This document shows positions 1 to 10,252 of a stretch of DNA of 58,380 nucleotides, piece by piece. Position 1 is the first letter of the stretch. Every line of letters begins with the position of its first letter. The DNA comes from Psychromonas ossibalaenae ATCC BAA-1528 (lineage in GTDB: Bacteria > Pseudomonadota > Gammaproteobacteria > Enterobacterales > Psychromonadaceae). The notes under the pieces are model-generated. The model searched no databases. It worked only from the letters and a program-made list of their open reading frames with translations, and was not told where the DNA came from. The stretch covers positions 1 to 58,380 of the forward strand of contig NZ_KB906968.1 of assembly GCF_000381745.1 (NCBI RefSeq), written 5' to 3'. A program made the translations under genes and the position numbers.

Positions 1-152
1 GGCACTGAGAGTGTTAATCACGATCTCGGCATGCTGAATGACGACCAGGAAGAGAAGATAACTCTTGAAAATTACAACTGGGATATCGCCAAACGATAAG
101 GCACTGCCAGATTTTAATATAGGATCTCAGCGTTCTGAATCACGGCACTATC
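1..152 (+). pseudogene. Decayed tandem tRNA-Gln copies
   Basis: Two degenerate copies of the intact tRNA-Gln at 184-258. The one at about 79-152 starts with the same TGGGATATCGCCAA as the intact gene and keeps the AAGGCAC stretch, but the anticodon arm is disrupted and the 3' acceptor strand is missing. A 3' fragment at 1-60 keeps GATCTCGGCAT. The two decayed copies resemble each other (GATCTC..GC..T.CTGAAT) at a spacing of about 99 nt, similar to the spacing to the intact gene, so this looks like an old tandem array. Neither copy could fold into a working cloverleaf. Confidence 0.6.
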
Positions 153-183
153 AAGCGAAGACAACGCTAAAAAATAACACTAT

Positions 184-258
184 TGGGATATCGCCAAGCG
201 GTAAGGCACCGGGTTTTGATCTCGGCATTCAGAGGTTCAAATCCTCTTATCCCAGCCA
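184..258 (+). tRNA. tRNA-Gln (anticodon TTG)
   Basis: The sequence folds into a normal cloverleaf. The acceptor arm pairs TGGGATA with TATCCCA and is followed by G and an encoded CCA. The D stem is GCC/GGC, the anticodon stem is CCGGG/CTCGG around the loop TTTTGAT, and the T arm is AGAGG-TTCAAAT-CCTCT. The anticodon TTG reads CAA/CAG glutamine codons. It lies 7 nt upstream of a tRNA-Leu and is probably co-transcribed with it. Confidence 0.93.
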
Positions 259-265
259 CATTGAT

Positions 266-350
266 GCGGAAGTGGCGGAATTGGTAGGCGCGCTAGATTT
301 AGGTTCTAGTATCTTAGGGTGTGAGATTTCAAGTCTCTCTTTCCGCACCA
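266..350 (+). tRNA. tRNA-Leu (anticodon TAG)
   Basis: An 85-nt class II tRNA with a long variable arm. The acceptor arm pairs GCGGAAG with TTTCCGC, with discriminator A and encoded CCA. The anticodon stem CTAGA/TCTAG encloses TTTAGGT, giving anticodon TAG for CUN leucine codons. The T arm contains TTCAAGT. It follows tRNA-Gln directly and is followed by a hairpin with a T run. Confidence 0.93.
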
Positions 351-376
351 TTCTTTGCTTAGGTGAAGAAGTAAAA

Positions 377-401
377 TAACCAGCTTAGTGCTGGTTTTTT
401 A
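377..401 (+). terminator. Rho-independent terminator of the tRNA cluster
   Basis: Stem ACCAGC/GCTGGT with a 5-nt loop, running into a TTTTTT tract. It lies 28 nt after the tRNA-Leu CCA end. Confidence 0.85.
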
Positions 402-440
402 TACCTGTAAGAAAATAAATATGCGCTAGAAACAAAAAGA

Positions 441-510
441 CACGCTAGATTTAGATTCAGCGGTTCCTCAAAGAAAGCGCAAGATGCATGAGTTCAAGTC
501 TCTCTTTCCG
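441..510 (+). pseudogene. Decayed tRNA-Leu copy
   Basis: The stretch keeps the CGCTAGATTTAG block and an 18-nt exact match (TTCAAGTCTCTCTTTCCG) to the intact tRNA-Leu at 266-350. The acceptor 5' strand and the CCA end are gone and the anticodon loop is altered. It sits just past the cluster terminator and is most likely a non-functional duplicate. Confidence 0.6.
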
Positions 511-1084
511 TTTCTTAAGTAAAGATCTATTCCTGCCGTGGCGGAAGCTCAATAATATAGGGGATTAGCACAGCTCTATATTTCAACACATAATGCCATA
601 GTCGAATCTTTACATTTCACCGATGCAGTTAGCATTGCTTTTCTATACCATTGATATTTATAATATTAGATCTCGAAAACTCTCTATCTGCGTGTAACTG
701 ATACAGTGAAAACAATTTTACTTAATCATACTAATTTAACACTTCGCAATGCCCTGACACCGCTTTTCGGCGGCCGCTGTATTTCTGTATTTTATAACTG
801 ATATCTAGTCTCCTCAGCAGCACTCTCATTCAATAAATAATAGCAAATCCACTAATTTTCTATTCATTTATGCTGGTTAAAATGGAGACGAGCTAAATAC
901 AAATAAGATTTGTATTTAGCTTCTTGATTTTGTAATTAGAACAACTAGTTACTGCAGTCAAGACCTTGCTTCCATCCATTTTTCCAACGCCTAAATAGAT
1001 CATTTTAATGGAATTGCTATAACCTGCACTCCAGATACTGGTGATGCAGCCGAATCTGCATTTTGAAAATAGGCATCAAATGAA
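511..1084. other. Intergenic, no gene recognised; one strong hairpin
   Basis: No convincing ORF or RNA gene is seen. The one clear structure is a perfect 14-bp hairpin at 891-921 (AGCTAAATACAAAT / ATTTGTATTTAGCT, loop AAG). It is followed by TCTTGATTTTG, a weak T-rich tail. It could be a terminator left from a lost gene or part of the alaE leader. Confidence 0.5.
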
Positions 1085-1528
1085 ATGAAAATTAACAGTC
1101 TCTGGCTGGCTGATACCCTGGCCCTAATTTCTTTTACAATAATTACAGGCCTCTTTATCGAAGTATTAATTGTCGGCATGACAATACAACAGTCGCTGCT
1201 GTCACGCTTACTGTGCCAGCCTGTCAATATTGTAACTGGGCGGATGTACGGAATCTATCGAGATAAAATCATTGCAAAATTAAACAGCGGTAAACTACAC
1301 AAACAGTATAAGGTTTTGGGTGATATCACCGCTTATATCACCTTCCAACTACCACTATATGTACTGATACTTTTCATTATCGATATGGATATACAAAACA
1401 TCGCAAAGGCTGCCATGGCTCAAACTATGGCCTTACTGGTTCTAGGCGCGCCCTATGGATATTGGCTTACTGCAGTACGAAAATTTATGAATACAGCATC
1501 AGAACCCGATTTACGGATAACAGGTTAA
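1085..1528 (+). CDS. alaE: L-alanine exporter AlaE
   Basis: The 147-residue inner-membrane protein matches the AlaE family in length and layout. It shares the N-terminal ADT, the IEVL..GM..QQS..SRL stretch, PVNI, YG.YRD, DI.AY.TFQ.P.Y and a late GA.YGY block. Four hydrophobic segments are visible, near residues 8-30, 45-58, 83-103 and 110-130. AlaE exports L-alanine and keeps intracellular alanine from reaching inhibitory levels when peptides are taken up. It appears monocistronic, with its own terminator directly downstream. Family assignment is from motif recall and is fairly secure. Confidence 0.85.
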   Translation: MKINSLWLADTLALISFTIITGLFIEVLIVGMTIQQSLLSRLLCQPVNIVTGRMYGIYRDKIIAKLNSGKLHKQYKVLGDITAYITFQLPLYVLILFIIDMDIQNIAKAAMAQTMALLVLGAPYGYWLTAVRKFMNTASEPDLRITG

Positions 1529-1567
1529 AGAAAAGGCTGGCAGAGAAACCTGCCGGCCTTTTCTTTT
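1527..1567 (+). terminator. Terminator downstream of alaE
   Basis: A GC-rich hairpin (AAAAGGCTGGCAG / CTGCCGGCCTTTT, one bulge, loop AGAAAC) begins at the alaE stop and ends in a T-rich tract. Confidence 0.85.
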
Positions 1568-1665
1568 ATCAGCTTTTTGCATCAGACTATTACCAGGACG
1601 GCGGGTAAATAGTTACATTTCCTTGGTATCAAGCGGGGAACTGAAGTCTGTACTATTTGCCCTCT

Positions 1666-2700
1666 TTAGTTTCTTAGACGCTGCAGCACAGCCTCTACCA
1701 TATTATTTAACGGCTCAACCTGATCGACGCCTCCTAATAACAGCGCTTCTCTCGGCATCCCGTAAACAACACAACTTTGTTCATCTTGTGAAAAGTTAAA
1801 TGCTCCCTCATTTTTCATCGTTAATAACCCTGCGGCTCCATCTTTCCCCATACCGGTTAAGATGATTCCAATGGCATTTTCCCCGACATTAGATGCAACA
1901 GATTCAAACAAGACATCAACAGAAGGACGATGACGGTTCACCGGCTCTAGTTCATTAAGCTGCGTATAATAGCAGCCTGATTTGCGGATCACACATAAAT
2001 GCTTATTGCCCGGTGCAATATATGCAGTTCCAGCACTAAGGCACTCATTATGCTTAGCTTCTTTTACCTCTATGGTGCAGAATGAGTTTAAACGCGAGGC
2101 AAATGATGCGGTAAATCCTGCGGGCATATGCTGAGCAATAACAATCGCCGGACATTCTTTAGGCATAGATCTTAACATTTGACTGATAGCTTCAGTGCCG
2201 CCCGTTGACGCACCAATCGCAATGACTGTTTTTCTACTGATATTGTCAGATCTAGGCATCGATACTTTTGAAAGAGCAGTGCTTTGAACGGGTCGTTTAA
2301 TTTTTGCCATCGAAGCCGCGCGAATTTTATCGGTAATTTCCTGGCTGTATCCCTGCATGCCGTTAAGCTGATTAATTTTAGGCTTAGTAATAAAATCAAC
2401 CGCTCCCAGCTCTAATGCCTGCATGGTAATCACAGAGCTTTTTTCCGTTAACGTCGATATCATTACCACCGGCATGGGACGTAAGCGCATTAATTTCTCA
2501 AGAAAGTTTAATCCGTCCATTTTCGGCATTTCAACATCCAGCGTTAAAACATCCGGATTTAGTGCTTTAATCAGCGTCCGGGCAATTAACGGATCCGGAG
2601 CCTCCCCAACAACCTCCATATCATGCTGAGAATTAATAATTTCTCTCAAAATTCTACGAATTAACATTGAGTCATCAACAATCAACACTTTTATGCTCAT
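1666..2700 (-). CDS. cheB: CheB receptor methylesterase / glutamine deamidase
   Basis: The 344-residue protein has an N-terminal receiver domain (acidic pair D9-D10, phospho-acceptor Asp55 in [11 protein letters not shown]) and a C-terminal methylesterase domain. The catalytic triad is visible as Ser in GASTGG, His in AQHMPAG and Asp in GMGKDGAAG. It removes methyl groups from chemoreceptor glutamates, opposing CheR, and deamidates receptor glutamines; CheA-dependent phosphorylation activates it. It is the last gene of the operon and starts 23 nt after cheD. A partner receptor in the same operon carries a C-terminal CheR/CheB-type tether. Confidence 0.96.
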   Translation of the reverse strand: MSIKVLIVDDSMLIRRILREIINSQHDMEVVGEAPDPLIARTLIKALNPDVLTLDVEMPKMDGLNFLEKLMRLRPMPVVMISTLTEKSSVITMQALELGAVDFITKPKINQLNGMQGYSQEITDKIRAASMAKIKRPVQSTALSKVSMPRSDNISRKTVIAIGASTGGTEAISQMLRSMPKECPAIVIAQHMPAGFTASFASRLNSFCTIEVKEAKHNECLSAGTAYIAPGNKHLCVIRKSGCYYTQLNELEPVNRHRPSVDVLFESVASNVGENAIGIILTGMGKDGAAGLLTMKNEGAFNFSQDEQSCVVYGMPREALLLGGVDQVEPLNNMVEAVLQRLRN

Positions 2701-2723
2701 CGCGCCTCCCGTAGAACTTGCAG

Positions 2724-3326
2724 TTAACTGAACAGGTCATAATCCCCCTCAGCATCGCTTTGATTAACTTTAGAAAAATAACTTTTTTCGCGCATCTCTA
2801 TTGTGTTGTTACTCACCTTTTTAAGCTTTCTCACCATTACCTTTCCCGTTTTCGGAAAAAAATAAACCTTTCTCGGATAATCACCTAATAAATCCTCTGC
2901 ACATACCGGTATAGATTCATTTTTAAAATAACGGATAACGAATTCAGCATTACTTAAACCAACATCCAGCCCGTGAAAATGACTCAACATCCGTCCCCCG
3001 CCAAATACTTTAGCTGCTAAATTTTCTCTTTTCCCGCCAGACTGGATAATATTATTGATTAACAGCTCCATTGCATAAGCACCATAGCGGGCTGATTTAT
3101 CAATGCAGGATTTTCCTGCATGGTTATTTTCAGGAAGCATAAAATGATTCATTCCTCCAATCCCGTTACTCTGATCCCAGATACACGCTGAAACACAAGA
3201 GCCTAATACTGTCACCAATACCATATTGCTCGTGGTAACATAGTATTCCCCAGGTAATAACTTAACCGCATCAAGAGCAAATGTCTGGTCAAAATAGGTT
3301 TGGAAAGCCAGCTGTTCTCTATCCAT
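2724..3326 (-). CDS. cheD: CheD chemoreceptor glutamine deamidase
   Basis: The CheD core is clear: [19 protein letters not shown], then [13 protein letters not shown] with the catalytic Cys, and GGMNHFMLP with the catalytic His. CheD deamidates receptor glutamines and in some species docks on CheC; no cheC is seen here. The frame is open upstream to a GTG at 3413, giving 229 residues, but that extension is hydrophobic and unlike the family. I therefore chose the ATG at 3326 (200 aa), which begins MDREQLAF just before the conserved FDQTF and has a weak GGA upstream. It lies between cheR and cheB. Confidence 0.9.
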   Translation of the reverse strand: MDREQLAFQTYFDQTFALDAVKLLPGEYYVTTSNMVLVTVLGSCVSACIWDQSNGIGGMNHFMLPENNHAGKSCIDKSARYGAYAMELLINNIIQSGGKRENLAAKVFGGGRMLSHFHGLDVGLSNAEFVIRYFKNESIPVCAEDLLGDYPRKVYFFPKTGKVMVRKLKKVSNNTIEMREKSYFSKVNQSDAEGDYDLFS

Positions 3327-3422
3327 AATTTTTCCAAAGGGCAGGATAAATCCAGCGCCCGCAGTCAATTCCACGAGAAAAAAGAGCGGTAAAAACGATC
3401 TCATACTGCACACTATTCATTT

Positions 3423-4253
3423 TTACACTCTCCGATACACAGTATGCTTTTCTAATTTAAAAACACTGGAGGCATTTGGAAAACTTTCTGAATGGCCTAC
3501 AAATAATAAACCTCGCGGGGGCAGCTTCTCAGCAAACTTTGCAAGCAGTTCATACTGCGTTTCTTTATCAAAATAGATCATTACATTACGGCAAAATATT
3601 ACGTCAAACTGCCCTTTCATCGGCCATTCAGGTGATAATAAATTTAATTTTTTAAATGTAATTAAACGCTGCAGTTCAGGCTTTATTAGTACGAATCCCT
3701 CTTGAGCCCCTTTACCTTTTAGAAAAAACTGTTCAGTTTGTAATCTGCTTAACTGCTCGATTTTATCAATGGAGTAAATTCCCTTTCGCGCTTTTTCCAG
3801 TACACGGGTATCTAAATCAGTTGCTAGAATTTTCACCGGAGGGGCTAAACAGCCGAATAACGAGACCATCGTCATCGCAATACTGTACGGCTCTTCTCCA
3901 GTGGAACTGGCTGAACACCATATTTTAATCGGCTGGTCCTGAGATACTTTTGAATAATTACGTTTTATATGGGAGGCTAACGCTTCAAAATGATGCTTTT
4001 CTCTAAAAAATGAAGTTAAGTTAGTGGTCAGCGCATTAATAAACTCTTCCCACTCAGAACTATGCGGATCATCCAGTAAAGATAAATAGACACTAAAACG
4101 GCTGATTTTATGAAAGCGTAACCGTTTGACTAACCGGCTGTAAACCAGCTCCTCTTTTTTGGGGCTTAAAGAGATGCCTGCATGCTCATAAATTAATTTC
4201 TGCACATGCGCAAAGTCTTTACCGGTAAAAATAAATTCTCGTACATCACCCAT
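3423..4253 (-). CDS. cheR: CheR chemoreceptor methyltransferase
   Basis: A 276-residue SAM-dependent methyltransferase that methylates receptor glutamates for adaptation. It has the N-terminal CheR helical domain, the LTTNLTSFFRE segment, the SAM-binding KIWCSASSTGEEPYSIAM motif, an acidic ATDLD at the end of beta-2, and FCRNVMIYFDKETQ. Length is normal for the family. It follows the large Aer-like receptor by 60 nt and precedes cheD. The ATG at 4253 has an AGG at suitable spacing. Confidence 0.96.
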   Translation of the reverse strand: MGDVREFIFTGKDFAHVQKLIYEHAGISLSPKKEELVYSRLVKRLRFHKISRFSVYLSLLDDPHSSEWEEFINALTTNLTSFFREKHHFEALASHIKRNYSKVSQDQPIKIWCSASSTGEEPYSIAMTMVSLFGCLAPPVKILATDLDTRVLEKARKGIYSIDKIEQLSRLQTEQFFLKGKGAQEGFVLIKPELQRLITFKKLNLLSPEWPMKGQFDVIFCRNVMIYFDKETQYELLAKFAEKLPPRGLLFVGHSESFPNASSVFKLEKHTVYRRV

Positions 4254-4313
4254 AAATATACCTGCTTTAATAAACAGTCAAATTGCTGCCCGCCGGCAGC
4301 AGATGACTGCTCA

Positions 4314-7103
4314 TTAAAACTCTGTCCATTCATCGTCATTCGGCGTTTTAGGAATCTGATTAAAACGATGATGCTCTTTTCTACCTGCAGCTGGAGGCCT
4401 CTGCAGTGTGTGCTCCGCAGCATCACCGGTATCAAAAACACTCACAGATACAGATAAATTATCAGCCTGCTCTTCTAATGACTCAGCCGCGGCGGCGGCC
4501 TCCTCAACCAGTGCTGCATTTTGTTGAGTGACCTCATCCATCTGTATTATTGCCTGACTGACCTGACCAATGCCGGAACTTTGCTCCATTGAAGCTGTTG
4601 CAATTTCAGCCATGATATCAGTAACCTGCTTAACGGCTGTCACGATCTCATCCATTGTATTTCCCGCTTCATCCACCAATTTAGCACCGACTTCTACTTT
4701 ATCAACGGAATCACCAATTAAGATTTTAATCTCCTTAGCCGCCGCCGCTGAACGCTGCGCAAGACTTCTCACTTCAGAAGCAACAACTGCAAAACCACGT
4801 CCCTGCTCCCCGGCCCGGGCGGCCTCAACAGCGGCATTTAAAGCCAGAATATTGGTTTGGAAAGCAATTCCGTCGATTACCGAGATAATGTCAACAATTT
4901 CCCGGGAGCTGTCGTTAATATCACTCATGGTATTAACCACTTTACCAACAACATCCCCGCCTTTAAGTGCAATATTCGAAGCACCATTAGCTAATTCATT
5001 TGCCTGTTTTGCGTTTTCTGCATTCTGTTTAACCGTAGTAGTTAACTCCTCCATACTGGCGGCTGTTTCTTCCAGGCTGGAGGCCTGCTCTTCGGTGCGC
5101 TGCGATAAATCACTATTACCCATTGCAATCTCCCGGGATGCAATATTGATAGTATCCGTGGCTTCTTTTATCTGTAAAACAATCTCTTTTAGTTTATCTG
5201 CGGTTAAGTTTGAATCATCTTTTAACTGACCAAAAGTACCCTGATATTCATTGGTAATACGATCGGTCAGATCCCCTTTTGCTAAAGCTGACAGCATACG
5301 AACCACTTCATTCAACCCTTTCTCGCTGGTTTCCATCAAGCGGTTAATCGCTTCACAAAGCTGCGTGAAAAATTTGTCTTTTCCTTCCAGACTCATACGG
5401 CGGGTAAAGTCCCCCTGTACAGCACCATTTACAATACTTGCCACCTCTTTTTCAATAACCACTTCAGCAGTCCTGTCAGTCCACTCAATGACAGAGCCTA
5501 AACGTTCACCCTGTACATTAATGACAGGATTAGCAACCAGAAGAAAGGTTCTGCCTCCCACTTCAATTTCAGCTTTATGTTCACTGGTAAATGCGGCTAA
5601 TAACTTTTCCTGATGTTCAGGATGTTTATGGAACTGATCAATATTACTGCCCATTAACTTTTCAACATCAAAATTCGGCAGCTCTGTACGGATATCATTT
5701 TGTGCATTGCTTAACATCGGCACAATTGAGTTATTCATATAAATAATATTGCGGTTATTATCGGCAACCATGACATTAGTACTTACGTTATCTAAACCTA
5801 TTTTGATACGCGTTGATTCATTCGCCAGACGCTTCATATCCTCAACTTCAAAACCAAGCTTTATCTGCATCATTTTTAAAGCTTCAAGTACATGACCTAC
5901 CTCATCGTCATTACCCGCTTCAACATCAAAAGCATAATTGCCTTGAGATAATTCACGAAAATATCCTATCGCCCGATTTAGTGGTTCCGTAATACTCTTA
6001 CTAAGTCTCACGGAGACAACAAAAGTGATAATAATCACAATTAAAGTCGAGCTCAGCATAAACAGGGATATATTGATAAAGTTAGTGTGGCTTTGCTGGT
6101 AAAAAGACTTTGTCGCTTCCATATTTTGAACCATCACTTTATCAATCTGACTCTGCAGAGCAGGAAGCTGCCTGCCGGCCGTCTTTAATAGTGCCTGCAG
6201 CTGTTTTGTATCATCATCATAAATAACCTGCTCCGCCGGAGAAAAAACACTATCCAGCAGCTTTTCACTTGATTTTAAAAAGGTTTTATTCTCTGCTAGT
6301 TGTGCAGGAGTAAAGATATGCTGTGAGTATTGTGTCTGCAGTGCTTTAATCGCATTTACATTTTCAATTAAACGAGCGCTTATTAACTGCTGCTCCTGAA
6401 TATTTTTTACGGCTAAAGCGTCTTCTAATAAAGAGCTGCTTTCATGCCACTTATTCTGCAGAGATATCAGTTCATTCTGGGCAGCCATATGGCGATTGTA
6501 TAACTCATTAAAGGTGTTATTAGTCTGACTGTTAACAAAGATTCCAAGTCCGCCGCCGGCAAGTAAAACCAGCGCCATTATCATAAACATGGCAAAAATC
6601 CGCTGCTTAATGCTTATATTATATAGGAAGTTAAACTTATCCAGCCATACAGGAGATACAACCTGACCGTGTACTATTTTTAAGGCCCCCTGCTTCCCCT
6701 GCTTAAACAGGTTGTAAACCGCACTAATAGTTTCTATTTCACTGCGCAGCGGAGCTGTACGCACCGACATATAACCAATATGCTGGCCGTTTTCTAAAAT
6801 GGGGGTCACATTTGCTTTAACCCAGTAAAAATCACCATTTTTACAGCGGTTTTTTACCAGGCCGGTCCATGGTTTTCCATTTCTTATGTCAGTCCAAAAA
6901 TCAGCAAAGGCTTCCGCAGGCATATCCGGATGACGAACAATATTCTGCGGCTGGCCCATTAATTCCGCTTCGCTGAATTGACTTATACGCAGAAAGTCAT
7001 CGTTAATATAGGTGATATTTCCCTGCAGATCAGTATTAGACACGATTGAATCTTTTTCAGTTAAAATGTATTCATCATTTGTTACCGGAGTATTATTTCG
7101 CAT
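4314..7103 (-). CDS. Methyl-accepting chemotaxis protein, Aer-like PAS, with C-terminal tether motif
   Basis: A 929-residue chemoreceptor. Residues about 10-125 form a PAS domain of the Aer type; [16 protein letters not shown] is the same block found in FAD-binding Aer. TM segments are near 169-190 and 345-366 with a helical periplasmic part between. A HAMP follows (about 367-420), then a second PAS (about 430-540), a second HAMP-like stretch, and the methyl-accepting signalling domain with the hairpin tip [29 protein letters not shown] flexible linker ends in DEWTEF, matching the xWxxF-type pentapeptide that tethers CheR and CheB. FAD binding and redox or energy sensing are inferred from the PAS similarity. 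Confidence 0.92.
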   Translation of the reverse strand: MRNNTPVTNDEYILTEKDSIVSNTDLQGNITYINDDFLRISQFSEAELMGQPQNIVRHPDMPAEAFADFWTDIRNGKPWTGLVKNRCKNGDFYWVKANVTPILENGQHIGYMSVRTAPLRSEIETISAVYNLFKQGKQGALKIVHGQVVSPVWLDKFNFLYNISIKQRIFAMFMIMALVLLAGGGLGIFVNSQTNNTFNELYNRHMAAQNELISLQNKWHESSSLLEDALAVKNIQEQQLISARLIENVNAIKALQTQYSQHIFTPAQLAENKTFLKSSEKLLDSVFSPAEQVIYDDDTKQLQALLKTAGRQLPALQSQIDKVMVQNMEATKSFYQQSHTNFINISLFMLSSTLIVIIITFVVSVRLSKSITEPLNRAIGYFRELSQGNYAFDVEAGNDDEVGHVLEALKMMQIKLGFEVEDMKRLANESTRIKIGLDNVSTNVMVADNNRNIIYMNNSIVPMLSNAQNDIRTELPNFDVEKLMGSNIDQFHKHPEHQEKLLAAFTSEHKAEIEVGGRTFLLVANPVINVQGERLGSVIEWTDRTAEVVIEKEVASIVNGAVQGDFTRRMSLEGKDKFFTQLCEAINRLMETSEKGLNEVVRMLSALAKGDLTDRITNEYQGTFGQLKDDSNLTADKLKEIVLQIKEATDTINIASREIAMGNSDLSQRTEEQASSLEETAASMEELTTTVKQNAENAKQANELANGASNIALKGGDVVGKVVNTMSDINDSSREIVDIISVIDGIAFQTNILALNAAVEAARAGEQGRGFAVVASEVRSLAQRSAAAAKEIKILIGDSVDKVEVGAKLVDEAGNTMDEIVTAVKQVTDIMAEIATASMEQSSGIGQVSQAIIQMDEVTQQNAALVEEAAAAAESLEEQADNLSVSVSVFDTGDAAEHTLQRPPAAGRKEHHRFNQIPKTPNDDEWTEF

Positions 7104-7157
7104 AGTGACATCCTAATTCTAAGTACTTAAAAACCACTTTAACTACAACTCTCTGCT

Positions 7158-7670
7158 TCAGGCTAACTGTTCAACCAGCGCCATCTCTTTACTGCTCATT
7201 AAATTTTCTATATCAATCAGAATCAACATCCGCTGGTCAACGACTCCCAGCCCTTTAATGTATTTTGTGTCAAGCACCGCGCCAAATTCCGGCGCTTCTT
7301 TAATCTGTTCGGAGCTCAGGGAAATGACATCGGAAACACCGTCAACCACCATTCCGACAACCCGGTCAGCAATATTAAGAACAATAACAACCGTCATTTC
7401 GTGATAAGTCACATCACCTAGGTTGAACTTAATTCTCATATCAACAATAGGTACAATAATGCCGCGTAAATTAATCACGCCTTTTATAAAATCCGGCATA
7501 TTCGCAATGCTTGTCACAGAGTCGTAACCGCGAATTTCCTGTACAGTAAGAATATCAATGCCGTATTCTTCATCCCCTAAAGTAAATGTTAAATAGCCGC
7601 GGTCCTCTGTTCCCGTCATTTCAGAGATAAAATTATGCTTTGTATCTGTCCCGCTTTCTGTTTCCTGCAT
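7158..7670 (-). CDS. cheW: CheW coupling protein
   Basis: The 170-residue protein has a CheW SH3-like double barrel from about residue 23 ([25 protein letters not shown]). It carries the conserved [21 protein letters not shown] segment and [12 protein letters not shown]. CheW links receptor tips to CheA in the signalling array. It lies between cheA and the Aer-like receptor in the same operon. The acidic N-terminal extension of about 22 residues is not conserved in the family. Confidence 0.95.
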   Translation of the reverse strand: MQETESGTDTKHNFISEMTGTEDRGYLTFTLGDEEYGIDILTVQEIRGYDSVTSIANMPDFIKGVINLRGIIVPIVDMRIKFNLGDVTYHEMTVVIVLNIADRVVGMVVDGVSDVISLSSEQIKEAPEFGAVLDTKYIKGLGVVDQRMLILIDIENLMSSKEMALVEQLA

Positions 7671-7716
7671 TATTTTGTCCTTTTCATTTTCCTGCTATTT
7701 TATACACACAGAGTGC

Positions 7717-9828
7717 TTACTCCATTGCGCTGATTAAACCGACGGCATCAAGAATTAAAGCAACTCGTCCATCTCCCATAATGGTTGCACCGGAGATGTA
7801 CGGCACTGCGTGAAAATTCGTTTCTAAGCTTTTCAAAACAACCTGCTGCTGTCCGACTAAGCGATCCACTAATAAGGCTGTTTTTTTATTATTACTCTCT
7901 AACAGCACTAGAATTCCATCACTAGGCTGGTGTACCTGTGTTTCAATATTAAACAGCTGGTGCAGTGCCAGTAATGAAATATATTCCCCTCGAACTTTTA
8001 CCACAGTGCCTTTACCATTGATGGTTTTTATGTTCTCTGGCTGCGGCTGCAGTGATTCAGAAATAAAGGTCAGCGGGATAATGTAGATATGATCTCCAAC
8101 CGCAATCGACATACCGTCTAAAATAGCCAAGGTAAGCGGCAGGCGGATAGATATGGTTGACCCCAGTCCCAGATCGGAGTGAATTTCAACCTGCCCGCCC
8201 ATTTCGATAATATTGCGTTTCACCACATCCATACCGACACCACGACCGGAAACATCGGTAACCTTTTCTGCTGTCGAAAAACCGGCAGAGAAAATCAGCT
8301 GAAAGACCTCGTTATCAGTCATGCTGTCACTGACATTCAGTCCGCGTTCAACAGCTTTAGCTAATATTTTTTCACGATTCAAACCTGCTCCGTCATCGCT
8401 GACATTTATTACCACATTACCGCCTTGATAAAAGGCAAACAAACTAATGGTACCGGCTTCCTCTTTACCCTCTGCAAGCCGTTTTTCCGGCATTTCAATA
8501 CCGTGATCTATACTGTTGCGGATAAGATGAGTTAACGGATCTGCAAGCTTTTCCACCAGCCCTTTATCAAGTTCGGTTTCATCACCAATCATCTTTAAGT
8601 TAATTTTTTTATGTAACTTGCCCGACAAGTCACGTACAACTCGTGGAAAACGTGCAAATACAAAACTGATCGGCATCATACGGATCGACATCACAGATTC
8701 CTGCAGATCCCGCGTATTTCGCTCAAGCTGAGTCAGCCTGTTTAATAGAATTTCATGCTCAGAAGGATCCAGCAAAGCAGAGATCTGCGTTAACATAGCC
8801 TGGGTAATAACCAGCTCTCCAACCTGATTAATTAACTGATCCACCTTTTCGGTATTAACACGGATCGAGCTGGATGACTCCGAACTGCTTTGGGTGCTTT
8901 TCGGCGCTTTTTTTAAGGAAGTCTCGGGCAGCGGCTTAATCTCTGTTTTCTTTGTTTCATCACTAAAAAAACCATAAGCTTCTGTTTCTTTACTTGGGTC
9001 GTCCGCTGTAGCCGCCTCTGATACTGAGCTTAGGTGAGGTACAGGCAAGGTTTCACTTTCTGCTCCGCTGTTTTTAACAGGTAATTCATCAAAAAAACCA
9101 AAGCTGTCATTTTCTATTAGTGCATGAGCGCTTTCCTCTGTAAACAAGCCGAATGCCGTTTCTTCTTTAGCCTCCAGCCTAGTGATAATAATCGAGCCTG
9201 GTTCAGTAAAAAATGTGATGCAGTCAGTCAGCTCATCATCGGATACAGAAGCTTTAGTCAAAGTCACAGACCATTTTTTAGAATCGTCCTGCATCTCACT
9301 GCTGTAACTGAGCTCGCCAAATTCTGCTAATTCACGCAGCAGACAGGCAATATCTTCTTTTTCCCCGGTTAAAAAAGTTATTTGTCGATCAACTATTTCT
9401 GGTACTGCGTTACTTTCAGCTGACTGTGAAGATGCTCCGCTTTCAGCCGACAGGCTTTCTAAAGACTTACATAGCGCTTTAACTTTTGCCGAATCAACTT
9501 CTCCGTCTTCCTGATGTGCTTCCTTCATCTCAGCTAAAAGATCTCCTGCCTGTAAAAAAGCATCAATCATTTCAGAGGTTAATACTGTTTCTTGTTTACG
9601 TAATTTATCTAGAAGCGTTTCAAGGATATGCGTCACTTCAGTCATATCATCAAAAGCAAAAATTCCTGCGCCTCCCTTAATTGAGTGAGCGGCACGAAAG
9701 ACAGCATTTAAATCATCTAAACTGGGGGATTCAATATCAATAGCGAGCAGTAACGACTCCATATTGGCCAGGTGTTCCGATACCTCTTCAAAAAAAACGG
9801 CATAGAACTGCTTCATATCTATCGACAT
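7717..9828 (-). CDS. cheA: CheA chemotaxis histidine kinase
   Basis: A 703-residue kinase. The P1 HPt domain carries phospho-acceptor His48 (RAAHSIKGG). A variable, low-complexity region at about 130-320 contains short FGFF/YGFF-type repeats. The P3 dimerisation helix begins near VNTEKVDQLINQVGELV. The P4 ATPase has the N box (HLIRNSIDHGIE), G1 (DDGAGL) and G2 (GRGVGMDVV). A P5 CheW-like domain ends the protein. It phosphorylates CheY and CheB in response to receptors. It overlaps no neighbour and sits 25 nt after cheY. Confidence 0.96.
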   Translation of the reverse strand: MSIDMKQFYAVFFEEVSEHLANMESLLLAIDIESPSLDDLNAVFRAAHSIKGGAGIFAFDDMTEVTHILETLLDKLRKQETVLTSEMIDAFLQAGDLLAEMKEAHQEDGEVDSAKVKALCKSLESLSAESGASSQSAESNAVPEIVDRQITFLTGEKEDIACLLRELAEFGELSYSSEMQDDSKKWSVTLTKASVSDDELTDCITFFTEPGSIIITRLEAKEETAFGLFTEESAHALIENDSFGFFDELPVKNSGAESETLPVPHLSSVSEAATADDPSKETEAYGFFSDETKKTEIKPLPETSLKKAPKSTQSSSESSSSIRVNTEKVDQLINQVGELVITQAMLTQISALLDPSEHEILLNRLTQLERNTRDLQESVMSIRMMPISFVFARFPRVVRDLSGKLHKKINLKMIGDETELDKGLVEKLADPLTHLIRNSIDHGIEMPEKRLAEGKEEAGTISLFAFYQGGNVVINVSDDGAGLNREKILAKAVERGLNVSDSMTDNEVFQLIFSAGFSTAEKVTDVSGRGVGMDVVKRNIIEMGGQVEIHSDLGLGSTISIRLPLTLAILDGMSIAVGDHIYIIPLTFISESLQPQPENIKTINGKGTVVKVRGEYISLLALHQLFNIETQVHQPSDGILVLLESNNKKTALLVDRLVGQQQVVLKSLETNFHAVPYISGATIMGDGRVALILDAVGLISAME

Positions 9829-9853
9829 ATCACCTCACATGGAGAAAAATCAG

Positions 9854-10219
9854 TTAGCCTAACACCTTAGCAGTTAATTCAAGCAGCTTGGCTGGATTAA
9901 AAGGCTTTACCATCCAGCCCGTTGCACCGGCATCTTTTCCCTTTAATTTCATTTCATGACCAGCTTCAGTGGTTAACATAATGATAGGTATACGCTGGTA
10001 AGCGGGTAAACTACGTAATGATTTAATCAGAGTAATACCGTCCATTCTGGGCATATTCTGATCAGTAAGGACAAAGTTGTAGGTATTAATTCTGCACATA
10101 TCAAAAGCTTCTTTACCGTCTTTTGCCAGCGATACCTGATAGTTTGCCGACAACAGCGTGACTTCCACCATCTGCCTGATTGAAACCGAGTCATCTACAA
10201 CTAAAATATGCTTGGCCAT
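9854..10219 (-). CDS. cheY: CheY response regulator
   Basis: A 121-residue single-domain receiver: acidic pair D9-D10 in VVDDS, phospho-acceptor Asp53 in LTDQNMPRMDG, switch Thr in MLTTE, and Lys in MVKPF. It has no output domain, as expected for a protein that acts directly on a target such as the flagellar switch. It is second in the operon, directly before cheA. No cheZ is seen, so dephosphorylation must come from elsewhere or be intrinsic. Confidence 0.95.
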   Translation of the reverse strand: MAKHILVVDDSVSIRQMVEVTLLSANYQVSLAKDGKEAFDMCRINTYNFVLTDQNMPRMDGITLIKSLRSLPAYQRIPIIMLTTEAGHEMKLKGKDAGATGWMVKPFNPAKLLELTAKVLG

Positions 10220-10252
10220 TTAATTACCTCTCTTTTCAGCAGGTTTAATTTT

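Noticed and set aside
65..379. 104-codon plus-strand ORF
   Set aside because: It runs across the tRNA-Gln and tRNA-Leu genes and their decayed copies, so it is an artefact of tRNA sequence.
3327..3413. N-terminal extension of CheD from a GTG start
   Set aside because: The extra 29 residues are hydrophobic and unlike CheD proteins; the ATG at 3326 fits the family better.
4570..5229. Long plus-strand ORF inside the large chemoreceptor
   Set aside because: It is antisense to the strongly conserved signalling domain; such mirror frames are common in receptor genes.
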